Shown in pieces: positions 43,369-54,057 of a DNA stretch of 64,000 nucleotides. Within the stretch, counting starts at the first letter, position 1, and each line of letters begins with the position of its first letter. Origin of the DNA: Bacteroidia bacterium (GTDB taxonomy: Bacteria > Bacteroidota > Bacteroidia > Bacteroidales > JAPLDU01); NCBI GenBank assembly GCA_026391255.1, contig JAPLDU010000018.1:1-64000 (forward strand), written 5' to 3'. The notes under the pieces were generated by a model. That model ran no database searches. It was not told the DNA's origin and worked only from the letters and a program-made list of their open reading frames with translations. A program made the position numbers and the translations under genes.

Positions 43369-45521
43369 ATGAAAATAACAAGGATCGTCCCGGTATTGGT
43401 TTTTTTGTTTTTTGCAGGATTCCAGAGCATTGCTCAGCGTGATCTTGAAAAGGGTGAAGAAGCCTTTAAGATGGGACAGTATTCAACAGCAAAGGATTTC
43501 CTGAAAGAAGCCCTGACTAAAGTGAAAGACAAGGAAAAGAAGGCTGAGATCACTTTTAAAATTGCTGAATGTTACCGGTATCTTCTTACTCCAAAGATTG
43601 CTGAATCGTGGTATGATAAAGCGATCAAGAAAGGATATCCTGATCCGCTGGCTCATCTTTATTTTGCCGACGCTATGAAGATGAATGAGAAATATGATGA
43701 AGCCATTGTGGAATACAAAAAATACCGCCAGCAGATTCCTGATGATCCGCGTGGCGAGTTTGGCGAAAAATCCTGTGAACTGGCTTCCGGATGGAAAAAG
43801 AATCCAACCCGTTATCAGGTGGAAAATATGGCATTCTTTAATTCAAAAGAAGAGGACTTCAGTCCCACTTATGCAAAAAAAGATTTTAAAACGGTGTATT
43901 TCACATCTTCAAGGGAAGGTGTAAAAGGTGATAAGAAAAGCAACATCAGCGGACAAAATTTTACTGATATATTCCAGACTTCTCTTGACCGCAAAGGTAA
44001 ATGGAGCGTACCTACTCCGCTGGGCGAACCCGTTGATACTGAAAATGACGAAGGCGCCTGCACACTGAACCAGAAAGGTAATACCATGTATTTCACCCGT
44101 TGCCCTGCCGAAAAGAATAAAGCATTGGGTTGTCATTTATATATGACTGCAAAAAAAGGAAATAACTGGGATACTCCCGTTGAAATCAGGATCCCGGGAA
44201 TTGCCGACAGTGTCACTATTCAGTATCCAAGCATTTCACCCGATGAAAAAACCCTCTATTTTGCTGCTAATTTGCCTGGTGGATACGGTGGAAGTGATAT
44301 CTGGATGGTGACCAAATCCAAAAAAGGCAAGGGAGAATTCGGCGAACCGGTAAACATACGCCCTGAAATCAAGAAGACGCTACTTTCTATTTTGCCTCTG
44401 ATGGCCAGCTCGGAATGGGCGGACTCGATATGTTCAAGGCCAAAAAGGGAGCCGATGGTAAATATAAAGTTGAAAATCTCCAGTACCCCTTAAATACTTC
44501 GGCAGATGATTTTGGGATCATTTTTGAAGGAAATTCCGAACGTGGGTTCTTTACTTCCAACAGGTCCGGCGGAAAGGGCCAGAGTGATATTTATTACTTT
44601 GAAATTCCCGGACTCCAGCTCACAGCCCAGGGTTTTGTCAAAGATGAAAAGACAGGAACTCCTGTTATTGGCGCATTGGTGAAAATTCTCGGAGACGACG
44701 GTTATACTCTTGAAATGAATACCGAAGCCGACGGTTCCTACAAATTTAAACTACGTGAAAATGTTGATTATTCGATATCGGCATCTTACAAGGATTATTT
44801 TACAAATAAAGGACTTGTCTCTACCAAAGGCGTAAATCAAAACCAGCTTTTTAAACAGGATATCACCTTGTCAAAGATTGTAAAGAATGTGGGGATTACA
44901 TTGCCCAATATCGAGTATGCATTTAATGACACCACTCTCAGGCCGGAATCAATGGTTGAGCTTGATAAACTGGTGGAAACGCTGAATGACAATCCCACTA
45001 TTACCATTGAATTAGGTGCAAATACTGATTTCAGGGGAAAAGATGATTATAATATGAAATTATCTTTCGGCCGTGCAAGATCAGTTGTTACTTATCTTAT
45101 TTCAAAAGGGATTGAAGCTGAACGTCTCACCTGGAAAGGATATGGAAAATCACAGCCGAAAGTGGTAACGGACACCCTTGTTAAAGCTCATCCATTCCTT
45201 AAAACAGGAGATGTGCTTACTGAAGCATTTATCACTGCATTAAAGGATGACAATCAAAAGGAAGAATGCAACCAGATCAACCGCCGCACAGAATTCAAAG
45301 TGCTAAGTACAGATTTTATCTCAAAGATTAAATCTGCTTCAGATGAAGAACAACCTGACCAGCAGAATACCGATCAAAAGCCTCCGCAGAATGCACCTGA
45401 TCAAAATAACATACAGAACCCGACGCCTCAGGATCAGGTTCCTCAACAACAACCGCCAGCTAAAAGCAAGCCACAGCAACAACAGGGGACTACTAAGCCA
45501 AACCAGGGGAGAGTAAAGTAA
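43369..45521 (+). pseudogene. PorE-like TPR / beta-propeller (PD40) / carboxypeptidase-regulatory / OmpA-C protein, frame-disrupted at ~44375
   Basis: ORFs 43360..44493 and 44415..45521. TPR-like N-terminus; SPDEKTLYFAANLPGGYGGSDIW propeller; GFVKDEKTGTPVIGALVKILGDDGYTLEMNTEADGSYKFKL; OmpA-C TITIELGANTDFRGKDDYNMKLSFGRARSVVTYLISKGIEAERLTWKGYGKSQPKV. The -EINT..NE.FP- segment expected between the halves is missing. Confidence 0.8.
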
Positions 45522-45582
45522 CTTTGTTTTGATGTGAATAATACCTGAGAATGAATTGAATGTTTTTTAATTCCTGATAATT

Positions 45583-45622
45583 AAAGAAAAACGTTCCGCA
45601 TTCCGGAACGTTTTTCTTTTAA
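45583..45622 (+). terminator. Strong intrinsic-terminator-like hairpin
   Basis: aaagaaaaacgttccg-cattc-cggaacgtttttcttt: perfect 16-bp stem, 5-nt loop. Confidence 0.9.
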
Positions 45623-45835
45623 TAACCGGGAAATCAAAATAACTGTAACAATAATAAGAATAAGAATTGTTATTATGTCTGAGAGCTCTAAATAGAGTCT
45701 GTCCATAATATTCAATATTTTGAATAACGAATATCGATTAACGATATTAGATTTTTGATGATATCATAAAATCAGATGATTACACTTACTTCATAAATCA
45801 TAAATCGTTGATCCTTGTTCTTAAATCAAAAAAGA

Positions 45836-47011
45836 ATGACTTTAAAGACAAACGCTAAATATGACCTTCGTGGTGCTTCTTCACAAAAAGAAGATGTTTA
45901 CAATGCTATCAAAAACCTTGACAAAGGCCTGTTCCCATGGTCATTTTGCAAGATTTTACCTGATTATTCGGCCAATGATCCTGATTATTGCAGCCTGATG
46001 CATGCCGATGGAGCCGGTACCAAGTCTTCACTTGCATATATGTACTGGAAAGAGACAGGTGATTTGTCTGTGTGGAAAGGAATTACACAGGACGCGGTGG
46101 TAATGAATACCGATGATCTGCTTTGTGCCGGAGCAACCGGTCCTTTTATTATATCTTCCACCATTGGCAGGAACAGGAACCTGATCCCGGGAGATGTCGT
46201 TTCTGCTATTATCAACGGAATGGAATTGTTCCTTGAAGAACTCAGATCGCTTGGTCTTTCAATATTTTCAGCCGGTGGGGAAACAGCCGATGTGGGCGAC
46301 CTGGTAAGGACTGTAGTTGTTGATTCAACCGTTTTCTGCCGCATGAAAAGAGCAGAAGTAATTTCCAATGACAATATCATGCCGGGCGATGTGATCGTAG
46401 GTTTATCATCCTCCGGTCAGGCAACCTATGAACATGAATATAACAGCGGTATTGGCAGTAATGGTCTGACTTCTGCAAGGCATGATGTTTTTTCTCATGA
46501 ATTGTCAGCAAAATATCCTGAAAGTTACGATCCGGCTTTGTCCCAATCCTTAGTATATATAGGAAAAAACAGGCTTACGGATTTTATAGGAGATAGCGGC
46601 CTTACAGCAGGGAAACTGGTACTGTCACCCACCAGGACCTATGCTCCCGTTATTCTTACAATACTTAAGAATTTCAGGAGTGTAATACATGGAATGATTC
46701 ATTGTACCGGCGGCGGGCAGACAAAAGTACTTCATTTTGTTGATCACCTTCATATCATTAAAGATCAACTTTTTGATCCACCCCTGGTTTTTGAAATGAT
46801 TAAGCAATCAACCGGAAGCAATGATGAAGAAATGTTCCGTGTTTTCAACATGGGACACAGGTTCGAAATATACCTGCCTGAGAAGTATGCGTCTGAAATT
46901 ATCGCAATTTCACAGGGCTTCGGTATTGATGCAAGGATCATCGGGCATTGTGAAGCATCTGATAAACGCAGGTTGAGCATCATTCATCATGGAAACACAA
47001 TTGAATACTAA
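45836..47011 (+). CDS. purM: Phosphoribosylformylglycinamidine cyclo-ligase
   Basis: HADGAGTKSSLAYMYWKETGDLSVW...DAVVMNTDDLLCAGATGPFIISSTIGRN; GGETADVGDLVRTVVVD; MIHCTGGGQTKVLHFVD. ORF extends upstream to 45815. Confidence 0.9.
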   Translation: MTLKTNAKYDLRGASSQKEDVYNAIKNLDKGLFPWSFCKILPDYSANDPDYCSLMHADGAGTKSSLAYMYWKETGDLSVWKGITQDAVVMNTDDLLCAGATGPFIISSTIGRNRNLIPGDVVSAIINGMELFLEELRSLGLSIFSAGGETADVGDLVRTVVVDSTVFCRMKRAEVISNDNIMPGDVIVGLSSSGQATYEHEYNSGIGSNGLTSARHDVFSHELSAKYPESYDPALSQSLVYIGKNRLTDFIGDSGLTAGKLVLSPTRTYAPVILTILKNFRSVIHGMIHCTGGGQTKVLHFVDHLHIIKDQLFDPPLVFEMIKQSTGSNDEEMFRVFNMGHRFEIYLPEKYASEIIAISQGFGIDARIIGHCEASDKRRLSIIHHGNTIEY

Positions 47012-47025
47012 CAGGCAATAGGCAT

Positions 47026-47110
47026 GAAAATGTGAAAATGTGGCAATGTGTTAATGTGATAATGTATCAATTTGGAAATAATTCGTAATTCGTACTTCGT
47101 AAATCGTAAC
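47026..47110. repeat. 8-bp array (aaaatgtg-like) followed by 7-bp array (attcgta-like)
   Basis: gaaaatgtgaaaatgtggcaatgtgttaatgtgataatgtatc ... aattcgtaattcgtacttcgtaaatcgtaac. Confidence 0.75.
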
Positions 47111-47149
47111 TTGATGACTGATACTATAATTTAAAAATTATTAAAATAA

Positions 47150-48232
47150 ATGACCGATCTTATTTTAGAAAAGCTGGAAGCAGTGTACAGAAGGTTTCTT
47201 GATATTACAGCAGAGGTAAATAACCCTGATGTAGTTTCGGATATGAAGAGATATGTAAAACTCAGCAAAGAGCACAAGAGCCTGAGACCGGTGATCACAG
47301 CCTATAACGAGTACATGAACATACTCAGCAATATTGATTCCACCAAAGAAATGTTATCTGTTGAAAAAGATGACGAAATGAAAGAAATGGCAAAGGCAGA
47401 ACTGGAGGAATTATACCGGAAGAAAGAAGAAATGAATGAAAAGATTAAACTGTTGCTGATACCTGCTGACCCGGAGGATGAGAAGAATGCCATACTTGAG
47501 ATACGAGCAGGGACGGGTGGTGACGAGGCAAGTATTTTTGCAGGTGACCTCACACGCATGTACACTAAATTTGCCGAGATAAAAGGATGGAGACTTGACA
47601 TTACTACCATGACCGAAGGAACTGTGGGAGGATTTAAGGAAATTATCATGAAGATCAGTGGTGACGGCGTTTATGGGCTGATGAAATACGAATCCGGTGT
47701 GCATCGTGTTCAGCGGGTTCCTCAGACTGAAACCCAGGGAAGAATTCATACTTCGGCAGCAACTGTTGTTGTTCTGCCTGAAGCCGAAGAGTTTGATATT
47801 GAGGTTAAACCGGAAGATGTAAGGAAAGATACTTACTGTTCTTCAGGCCCGGGAGGCCAATCGGTGAATACAACCTATTCAGCTGTCAGGCTTACTCATA
47901 TACCCACGGGAACCGTTGTTACCTGCCAGGATCAGAAATCCCAGATTAAAAACCTCGATAAAGCAATGGCTGAATTAAGAACCCGTTTGTACAATATTGA
48001 ATATCAGAAGTACCTGAATAATATTGCCTCTCAAAGAAAAACGATGGTTTCTACCGGCGACAGGTCCGCAAAAATCCGTACTTATAATTATCCTCAGGGA
48101 AGAATGACTGATCACAGGATTAACCTGACATCGTATAACCTGGGCGCTATTCTTAATGGTGATATCCAGGATATTATCGAAAAACTCCAGATGGCCGAGA
48201 ATGCCGAGCGTTTAAAAGTCAGCGAATATTGA
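47150..48232 (+). CDS. prfA: Peptide chain release factor 1
   Basis: [62 protein letters not shown] (GGQ). Confidence 0.95.
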   Translation: MTDLILEKLEAVYRRFLDITAEVNNPDVVSDMKRYVKLSKEHKSLRPVITAYNEYMNILSNIDSTKEMLSVEKDDEMKEMAKAELEELYRKKEEMNEKIKLLLIPADPEDEKNAILEIRAGTGGDEASIFAGDLTRMYTKFAEIKGWRLDITTMTEGTVGGFKEIIMKISGDGVYGLMKYESGVHRVQRVPQTETQGRIHTSAATVVVLPEAEEFDIEVKPEDVRKDTYCSSGPGGQSVNTTYSAVRLTHIPTGTVVTCQDQKSQIKNLDKAMAELRTRLYNIEYQKYLNNIASQRKTMVSTGDRSAKIRTYNYPQGRMTDHRINLTSYNLGAILNGDIQDIIEKLQMAENAERLKVSEY

Positions 48233-48280
48233 TTATTATTTTGATGAACGCAATAAATAATCAGTTTTACATTGTGTAAC

Positions 48281-48368
48281 TTTGTGCAACCCTTTGTGTT
48301 CCTTTGTGGTTAAGATAAGTATAATATAACCACAAAGGACACTAAGTATGTCACAAAGGTTCACAAAG
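48281..48368. repeat. Imperfect inverted repeat built from cacaaagg/cctttgtg words
   Basis: tttgtgcaaccctttgtgttcctttgtggtta ... taaccacaaaggacactaagtatgtcacaaaggttcacaaa. Confidence 0.8.
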
Positions 48369-48528
48369 AAAATTTGTTTTAATATTATTATGAATTATAG
48401 CTTTAAATGAATTTTATTTGAAAACATAAGTAATTATTATTGGCTCCAAAAAACAAACTTTTATAATTTAATATTTTAGAATATTAGAATTATTCTCCAT
48501 AATAGTTAAAAACACAATAAATTAAGAT

Positions 48529-50580
48529 ATGAGCTTCTTGTTCCCGGGTTTTCTGTTTGCATTATCAGCGGTTTCTATCCCGATAATTATTCATTTATTC
48601 AACTTCAGAAAATATAAGACTGTATATTTCAGTAACATTAAATTCTTATGGAATATAAAACAGGAAACCAAAGCAAAGTCGCAACTCAAGCACCTGCTTG
48701 TTTTATTATGCCGGATATTAGCTATTGCCTCACTGGTATTGGCTTTTGCTCAGCCTTATATTCCTGTTTCAGGTAAAATAAAATCAAATGCAAAAGAAAT
48801 AGCCGGAATTTATCTCGATAATTCTTTCAGCATGGAAGCGGAAAGCAGCGATGGCAATGTGCTCGAAGTTGCCAAAAATAAAATCCGAAACATCACCGGC
48901 GCATACAGGGCTGGTACTGAGTTTCTCTTTCTCACCAATGATTTTGATCCCAGGCACCAGCATTTAGTTAATAAAAACCAGTTATTTGAATTTTTGAATG
49001 AAGTAAAAGTCAGTCCGGATGTGAGAAAAATGAGTGAGATCGTTTCAAGGATGACTGATTTTATGAACCGGGAAAAATTGGATAACCGCACCCGCTTTCC
49101 TTTATACCTGGTCTCTGATTTTCAAAAAACAACCGCAAATATCAGCCAGATTAAAAACGATACATCATTTCAGATATCTCTCATTCCTGTATCTGCGCAA
49201 TCTGCCAATAACCTGTATATCGATTCCTGCTGGTTTGAAGCACCCGGCAGAAAGTACAACCAGGCTGAAGAACTGCTGGTCAGGATTGTTAACAAATCGG
49301 GGGAATCCTACCAGAACATCCCGGTAAAACTGTATATCAATGATTCACTTAAATCGCTGAGTAGTTTTAATATTGAAAAGAACACCTCTGAAAACCTGAA
49401 ACTTTCCTATGTCTGTACTACCAAAGGGATTATCAATGGCAGGATAGAGATAGTCGATTACCCTGTTACCTATGACAATACCTTTTATTTCAGTTATTCT
49501 CTGGCTGATAAAATCAGGGTGCTCACCCTGAGTGACAATACTGCCAGCAAGTATTTGAATGCCTTGTTCTCAAAAGATAATTATGTGGATCTGACGAGCT
49601 CCAATTCCAATAATATCAATTATTCCGGTATGCCGGGTTACAACCTGATCATTCTTGATGAGATCAAAAGCTTATCATCCGGATTTGTTCAGGAACTGGT
49701 GAGCTTTATCGGCAATGGCGGAACGGTACTGTTCTTTCCTTCATCCAATGGTGATATTGAATCTTATAACCGCCTGTTTTCTTCGATCAGGGCAAATATA
49801 ATTACAGGTATCAGTTCTGATAAGATCAACATTGATAAAGTTAATTTTGATGCCGATATTTACAGGGATGTATTTACTCATATTGAAGAAAAGGTTGATT
49901 TACCTGTGGTTTACAAGCATTTTGTATTTACAAAATATTCTCATACCAGCCAGGAAGCAATATTATCTGCCCGGGATGAGAATATTTTCTTCAGATCTGA
50001 TTATCAAAAAGGAAGAATTTATATCTCTGCTGTTCCAACTGATGAACATAGCAGCACTTTTGCCAAACACCCGGTATTTGTACCGACTGTGTTTAATATA
50101 GCGCTTAACAGCCAGACATCGGGCAGGCTATATTTTACGATCGGCAATGACGAAAGTATTGATATCAGTAACCTTACAGTAAATGATTATAATCTGTTGC
50201 ATATCTCTAATCTTTCCGGAAAATTTGACTTTATTCCGGAGCATAAGGCATCTGAAGGATCAGTCAGGTTATTTGTTCACGGGGTGATACGAATGGCAGA
50301 TAATTATCTGGTGAAAAGTCAAAGTAAGCCTGTAACAGGAGTTTCATTCAATTACAACCGCAGTGAATCTGACCTTGCCTGTTATGATAGCAATGAACTG
50401 AAAGAGATCATTGCAAAAAACGACCTTAAGAACTTTAACATTATTGATGCTAAAGACCAGTTGCTTACCAATGCTATTCAGCAAACCAGGCAGGGTAAAC
50501 AGTTATGGAAGATTTTCATCATTTTAAGCCTTATTTTTATTGGCTGTGAAATTGCAATTCTCAGACTTTGGAAGAAGTGA
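48529..50580 (+). CDS. BatA-like N-terminal membrane domain protein, 683 aa
   Basis: FLFPGFLFALSAVSIPIIIHLFNFRKYKTVYFSNIKFLWNIKQETKAKSQLKHLLVLLCRILAIASLVLAFAQPYIP. Confidence 0.85.
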   Translation: MSFLFPGFLFALSAVSIPIIIHLFNFRKYKTVYFSNIKFLWNIKQETKAKSQLKHLLVLLCRILAIASLVLAFAQPYIPVSGKIKSNAKEIAGIYLDNSFSMEAESSDGNVLEVAKNKIRNITGAYRAGTEFLFLTNDFDPRHQHLVNKNQLFEFLNEVKVSPDVRKMSEIVSRMTDFMNREKLDNRTRFPLYLVSDFQKTTANISQIKNDTSFQISLIPVSAQSANNLYIDSCWFEAPGRKYNQAEELLVRIVNKSGESYQNIPVKLYINDSLKSLSSFNIEKNTSENLKLSYVCTTKGIINGRIEIVDYPVTYDNTFYFSYSLADKIRVLTLSDNTASKYLNALFSKDNYVDLTSSNSNNINYSGMPGYNLIILDEIKSLSSGFVQELVSFIGNGGTVLFFPSSNGDIESYNRLFSSIRANIITGISSDKINIDKVNFDADIYRDVFTHIEEKVDLPVVYKHFVFTKYSHTSQEAILSARDENIFFRSDYQKGRIYISAVPTDEHSSTFAKHPVFVPTVFNIALNSQTSGRLYFTIGNDESIDISNLTVNDYNLLHISNLSGKFDFIPEHKASEGSVRLFVHGVIRMADNYLVKSQSKPVTGVSFNYNRSESDLACYDSNELKEIIAKNDLKNFNIIDAKDQLLTNAIQQTRQGKQLWKIFIILSLIFIGCEIAILRLWKK

Positions 50581-50584
50581 TGTA

Positions 50585-50673
50585 TCAGGTATCAAGAACC
50601 AGGAACCAGGAATCAGGAACCAGGAACCAGGAATCAGGAACCAGGAATCAGGAACCAGGAACCAGGAATCAGG
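50585..50673. repeat. Heptamer array (aaccagg/aatcagg), ~12 units
   Basis: caggtatcaagaaccaggaaccaggaatcaggaaccaggaaccaggaatcaggaaccaggaatcaggaaccaggaaccaggaatcagg. Confidence 0.92.
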
Positions 50674-50817
50674 ATAAATCAACATATGTAAGTCATATCT
50701 AATAAACATTTTCAAATTCTCAAATTCTTAATACCTAATTCCTGATACCTGATAATTGATACAATTTTTTTCATTTCCAGGAATTTTTTAATCTTGTTGT
50801 TTTAATTTAACCGTTAT

Positions 50818-51177
50818 ATGAGTTACGAATTTACAGGTGTTCTACTTGAAAAACAGGATGTTATCCAGGTTACCGATAAATTTCGCAAATGCGAATTTGT
50901 ACTTGAGAGAAAAAGCCAGGGTGATTTTACAGATTTTGTCAAATTCCAGCTTACACAGGACAGGACTTCTCTGATAAAAGGCTGTAATCCCGGTGATCAA
51001 TTGAAAGTAAGCTTTGTAATACGAGGCAACCGCTGGGAAAAAGATGGCCGCGTCAGTTATTTTACCAACCTGGAAGCCCTGAAAATTGAGAAAATTGGCG
51101 CCGAACCGGAAATACCTGTGAATGATAATTTCCAGTCTGTTGAAGGTTCCATGCCTGATGATGATCTGCCTTTCTAG
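50818..51177 (+). CDS. DUF3127-like small protein with acidic DDDLPF tail
   Basis: EFTGVLLEKQDVIQVTDKFRKCEFVLERKSQGDFTDFVKFQLTQDRTSLIKGCNPGDQLKVSFVIRGNRWEKDGRVSYFTNLEALKIE...SMPDDDLPF. Confidence 0.85.
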   Translation: MSYEFTGVLLEKQDVIQVTDKFRKCEFVLERKSQGDFTDFVKFQLTQDRTSLIKGCNPGDQLKVSFVIRGNRWEKDGRVSYFTNLEALKIEKIGAEPEIPVNDNFQSVEGSMPDDDLPF

Positions 51178-51231
51178 ACTATTAGGTTGTAGACTATCAG
51201 GCTGTAGGTAGTTCAGAGTTCAGAGTAGGCA

Positions 51232-51271
51232 ATAGGCATTAGGCAATAGGCATTAGGCAATAGGCATTAGT
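51232..51271. repeat. Heptamer array (gcaatag/gcattag)
   Basis: gcaataggcattaggcaataggcattaggcaataggcattag. Confidence 0.9.
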
Positions 51272-51283
51272 GAGATTTCAAAT

Positions 51284-51796
51284 ATGAGTACATTTTACAC
51301 ATATTCAACTGAAAACTTAATCTTTAAATTATTTATCAAAAACGGAAAGATTTTTCATCTTTTTTTTATTTTACCCTACATCTTAATTTTCATAAATCGA
51401 ATAATAATTGTATTTATTTTACCGCTGACAATTATTTTTATCATTATATTTATTTTTGAATTACTACTTATAAAAAAACTTAAACCTAATGGTACTATTG
51501 AGGTTTCAATTGATAAAATAAATTGGATATCAGAAAATATTTTCTTGCAAATTGATAAAGAGGAAATTGAGAATATCAAAATCGTAAAGAAAATATCAAA
51601 ATCTTTTATTTTTTCTGTTGATTATAATAGTTATGTTTTGGTCAATATCTTTAAAAAGGATAATTCATTGAAACAATTTCTAATAAAAATATATTCAATT
51701 GATAATGAAAAATATAATATCATAAATAATTTAAAATTGTTTTCAATTAAAAATGGAATTATATTTGATCAAAATAATATTAAATTCGTTAACTAA
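51284..51796 (+). CDS. Very AT-rich hypothetical membrane protein, 170 aa
   Basis: Single ORF with two hydrophobic stretches (LFFILPYILIFINRIIIVFILPLTIIFIIIFIFELLLI); composition clearly more AT-rich than neighbours. Confidence 0.6.
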   Translation: MSTFYTYSTENLIFKLFIKNGKIFHLFFILPYILIFINRIIIVFILPLTIIFIIIFIFELLLIKKLKPNGTIEVSIDKINWISENIFLQIDKEEIENIKIVKKISKSFIFSVDYNSYVLVNIFKKDNSLKQFLIKIYSIDNEKYNIINNLKLFSIKNGIIFDQNNIKFVN

Positions 51797-51973
51797 TAAT
51801 CCATCCATAAGCAATGGCAATGGTTTCAGACAATTCAACATTCCAGCACGCAGGAATGTCAAACAAATGTGTAAGACAAATTCTTTGCAATCCGCGACTG
51901 CTCATAACGGCGGGTCTTTAGTACATAACATTATGAATTAAAATAACTGACAGCCTTACACCTTATTATACAA

Positions 51974-52001
51974 TCAAATAAACAAATAAACAAATAAACA
52001 T
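51974..52001. repeat. 8-bp array (aaataaac)
   Basis: caaataaacaaataaacaaataaac. Confidence 0.8.
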
Positions 52002-52033
52002 CAGCCTAACAGTCTACAGTCTAAAAGCCTAAT

Positions 52034-54052
52034 ATGAAAAAAATGCCGAAAAAGCCTGCTGTCCGGGTAGCAAAAGCACAAATTCCTTTAATCAAAAAGG
52101 ATTCCTGGCGTTGGTTGATTTATGCAATCATTATCGCATCGGGCTTTGCCCTTTACGGGAACACCATTTCATTCAAATATGCTTTCGACGATACCATTGT
52201 CATTACCGGCAATAAATTCGTGAAACAGGGATTTTCGGGCATTCCTGATATCATGTCCACTGATATGTTTACCGGTTATTATGGCAAGGATATGAACATG
52301 GTGGTCGGGGGCAGGTACCGTCCCCTGTCAATTGCCACTTTCGCCATTGAATACCAGCTATTTGGCGAGAATCCTTCGTTAAGTCATGTAGTCAATATTC
52401 TGTTGTATGGTTTAACCGGTTTTCTGATTTTCATCATTCTGTCTTTTTTATTGAAAAGTTCCGGCATCAAAAAGAACTGGTATCGGTCAGTGCCGCTGAT
52501 TGCTGCACTTTTATTCATGTTCCATCCATTGCATACCGAAGTAGTTGCTAATATTAAAGGCAGGGATGAGATACTTGCACTTTTGTTATCCCTGTTCACT
52601 TTGTGGATGATCCTGAAATATCTTGAAACTCGAAGACTGTTGTATATTTTTTATGCGACTGTCAGCTTTTTTCTTGGTCTGCTTTCCAAAGAAAATACCA
52701 TCACTTTCCTGGCTGTGATACCACTTACGATTTACTTTTTTACCGGCTTTTCACTGAAGAAGAACTATTATTTCATATTTCCGTTGTTGTTCGTTACCTT
52801 ATTGTTCCTGGTCATCAGGCAGAGTTGCATTCATGTTGGCAAAACCGGACTTGAAAATGACCTGATGAATAATCCATTTGTCGAAATGAATTTTATACAG
52901 AAATATGCCACTATATTTTATACTCTCGGACTTTACCTCAAACTCCTGTTTTTTCCGCATCCGCTCACCTATGATTATTATCCCTATCATATTCCTATTG
53001 TAAACATTACTGAACTGAAAGCGCTGATTCCCCTGGCTGCCTACGTAATTCTTATTGTACTGGCTGTAACCGGATTCAGGAAGAAAAGTGTGTTGTCGTA
53101 TGGAATATTATATTACCTGGTAACGCTTTCCATCGTTTCCAACCTGCTTTTTCCCATCGGGGCCTTCATGAATGAAAGGTTTGCATATATGTCGTCCATT
53201 GGTTTTTGTCTTGTCATACCTCAATTGCTGTTAGTCGATCTGAAGAAAATCGTAAAACCGGATGTTCTGAACTTAAGCGTTGCCGGAGTATTGTTGCTTT
53301 CGTATTTTTTCTTTTTTTATATAAAAACAGTCACACGCAACCTTGACTGGGAAAACAGTTTTAAGCTCTTTACAACGGATGTTAAAGTGTCTGAAAACAG
53401 CGCCAAAGGTAACTCACTGGCAGGAGAGTACCTGATTTATGCTGCCAAAGAAGAAAAAGATCCTGCACTGAAAGAAAAAGACCTGAAAGAAGCCATCGTC
53501 TACCTGGAGAAGGCCATTCAGATTTACCCGAAACATGTGCTCGCTCTCTTCAACCTTGCCGCTGCACACTTTCAACTCAATAAGGATTATCCGGCAATTG
53601 TCAAAGTGTACCGGAGACTGCTCGATATTAATCCTGACGGTGATATTATTTTTCAGAATCTTTTTACAGTGATGAATACCGTGACAGATGTTGATTATAA
53701 GCTAAGTGTATTTATGGACTTCTATAAAGTCAATCCCCGCCGTTTTGATCTTACTATGCAGATTGGCATGGCCCTGAACCAGAAACATGATTATTATGCT
53801 GCAATTCAGTATCTTGAAAAAGCCATCGCGATAAATGACCGTAATTATGATGCTTTTAACAACCTGGGTTATGCCTATGCCCAGCTGAATCGTCATGATA
53901 TAGCCCTGGGCGCTTTTCAGAAGGCCGAGAACCTCAAACCCAACGAACCTCAGATTCTAAGAAACCTGGCCATTACCTGGCAAAACCTGGGTGATATGAA
54001 AAAATCAAACGAATATCTTGAAAAAGAGAAACAGGCAAAATCACATAATTGA
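52034..54052 (+). CDS. Multi-TM glycosyltransferase-like protein with C-terminal TPRs (TMTC/DUF1736-like)
   Basis: KYAFDDTIVITGNKFV...GGRYRPLSIATFAIEYQLFGENPSLSHVVNILLY; FMFHPLHTEVVANIKGRDEILALLLSL; C-terminal TPR NRNYDAFNNLGYAYAQLNRHDIALGAFQKAENLKPNEPQILRNLAITWQNLGD. Confidence 0.82.
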   Translation: MKKMPKKPAVRVAKAQIPLIKKDSWRWLIYAIIIASGFALYGNTISFKYAFDDTIVITGNKFVKQGFSGIPDIMSTDMFTGYYGKDMNMVVGGRYRPLSIATFAIEYQLFGENPSLSHVVNILLYGLTGFLIFIILSFLLKSSGIKKNWYRSVPLIAALLFMFHPLHTEVVANIKGRDEILALLLSLFTLWMILKYLETRRLLYIFYATVSFFLGLLSKENTITFLAVIPLTIYFFTGFSLKKNYYFIFPLLFVTLLFLVIRQSCIHVGKTGLENDLMNNPFVEMNFIQKYATIFYTLGLYLKLLFFPHPLTYDYYPYHIPIVNITELKALIPLAAYVILIVLAVTGFRKKSVLSYGILYYLVTLSIVSNLLFPIGAFMNERFAYMSSIGFCLVIPQLLLVDLKKIVKPDVLNLSVAGVLLLSYFFFFYIKTVTRNLDWENSFKLFTTDVKVSENSAKGNSLAGEYLIYAAKEEKDPALKEKDLKEAIVYLEKAIQIYPKHVLALFNLAAAHFQLNKDYPAIVKVYRRLLDINPDGDIIFQNLFTVMNTVTDVDYKLSVFMDFYKVNPRRFDLTMQIGMALNQKHDYYAAIQYLEKAIAINDRNYDAFNNLGYAYAQLNRHDIALGAFQKAENLKPNEPQILRNLAITWQNLGDMKKSNEYLEKEKQAKSHN

Positions 54053-54057
54053 GATCA

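Noticed and set aside
50585-50673. CRISPR array in the aaccagg/aatcagg region and other arrays
   Set aside because: Uninterrupted 7-bp units without unique spacers; no cas genes in the window.
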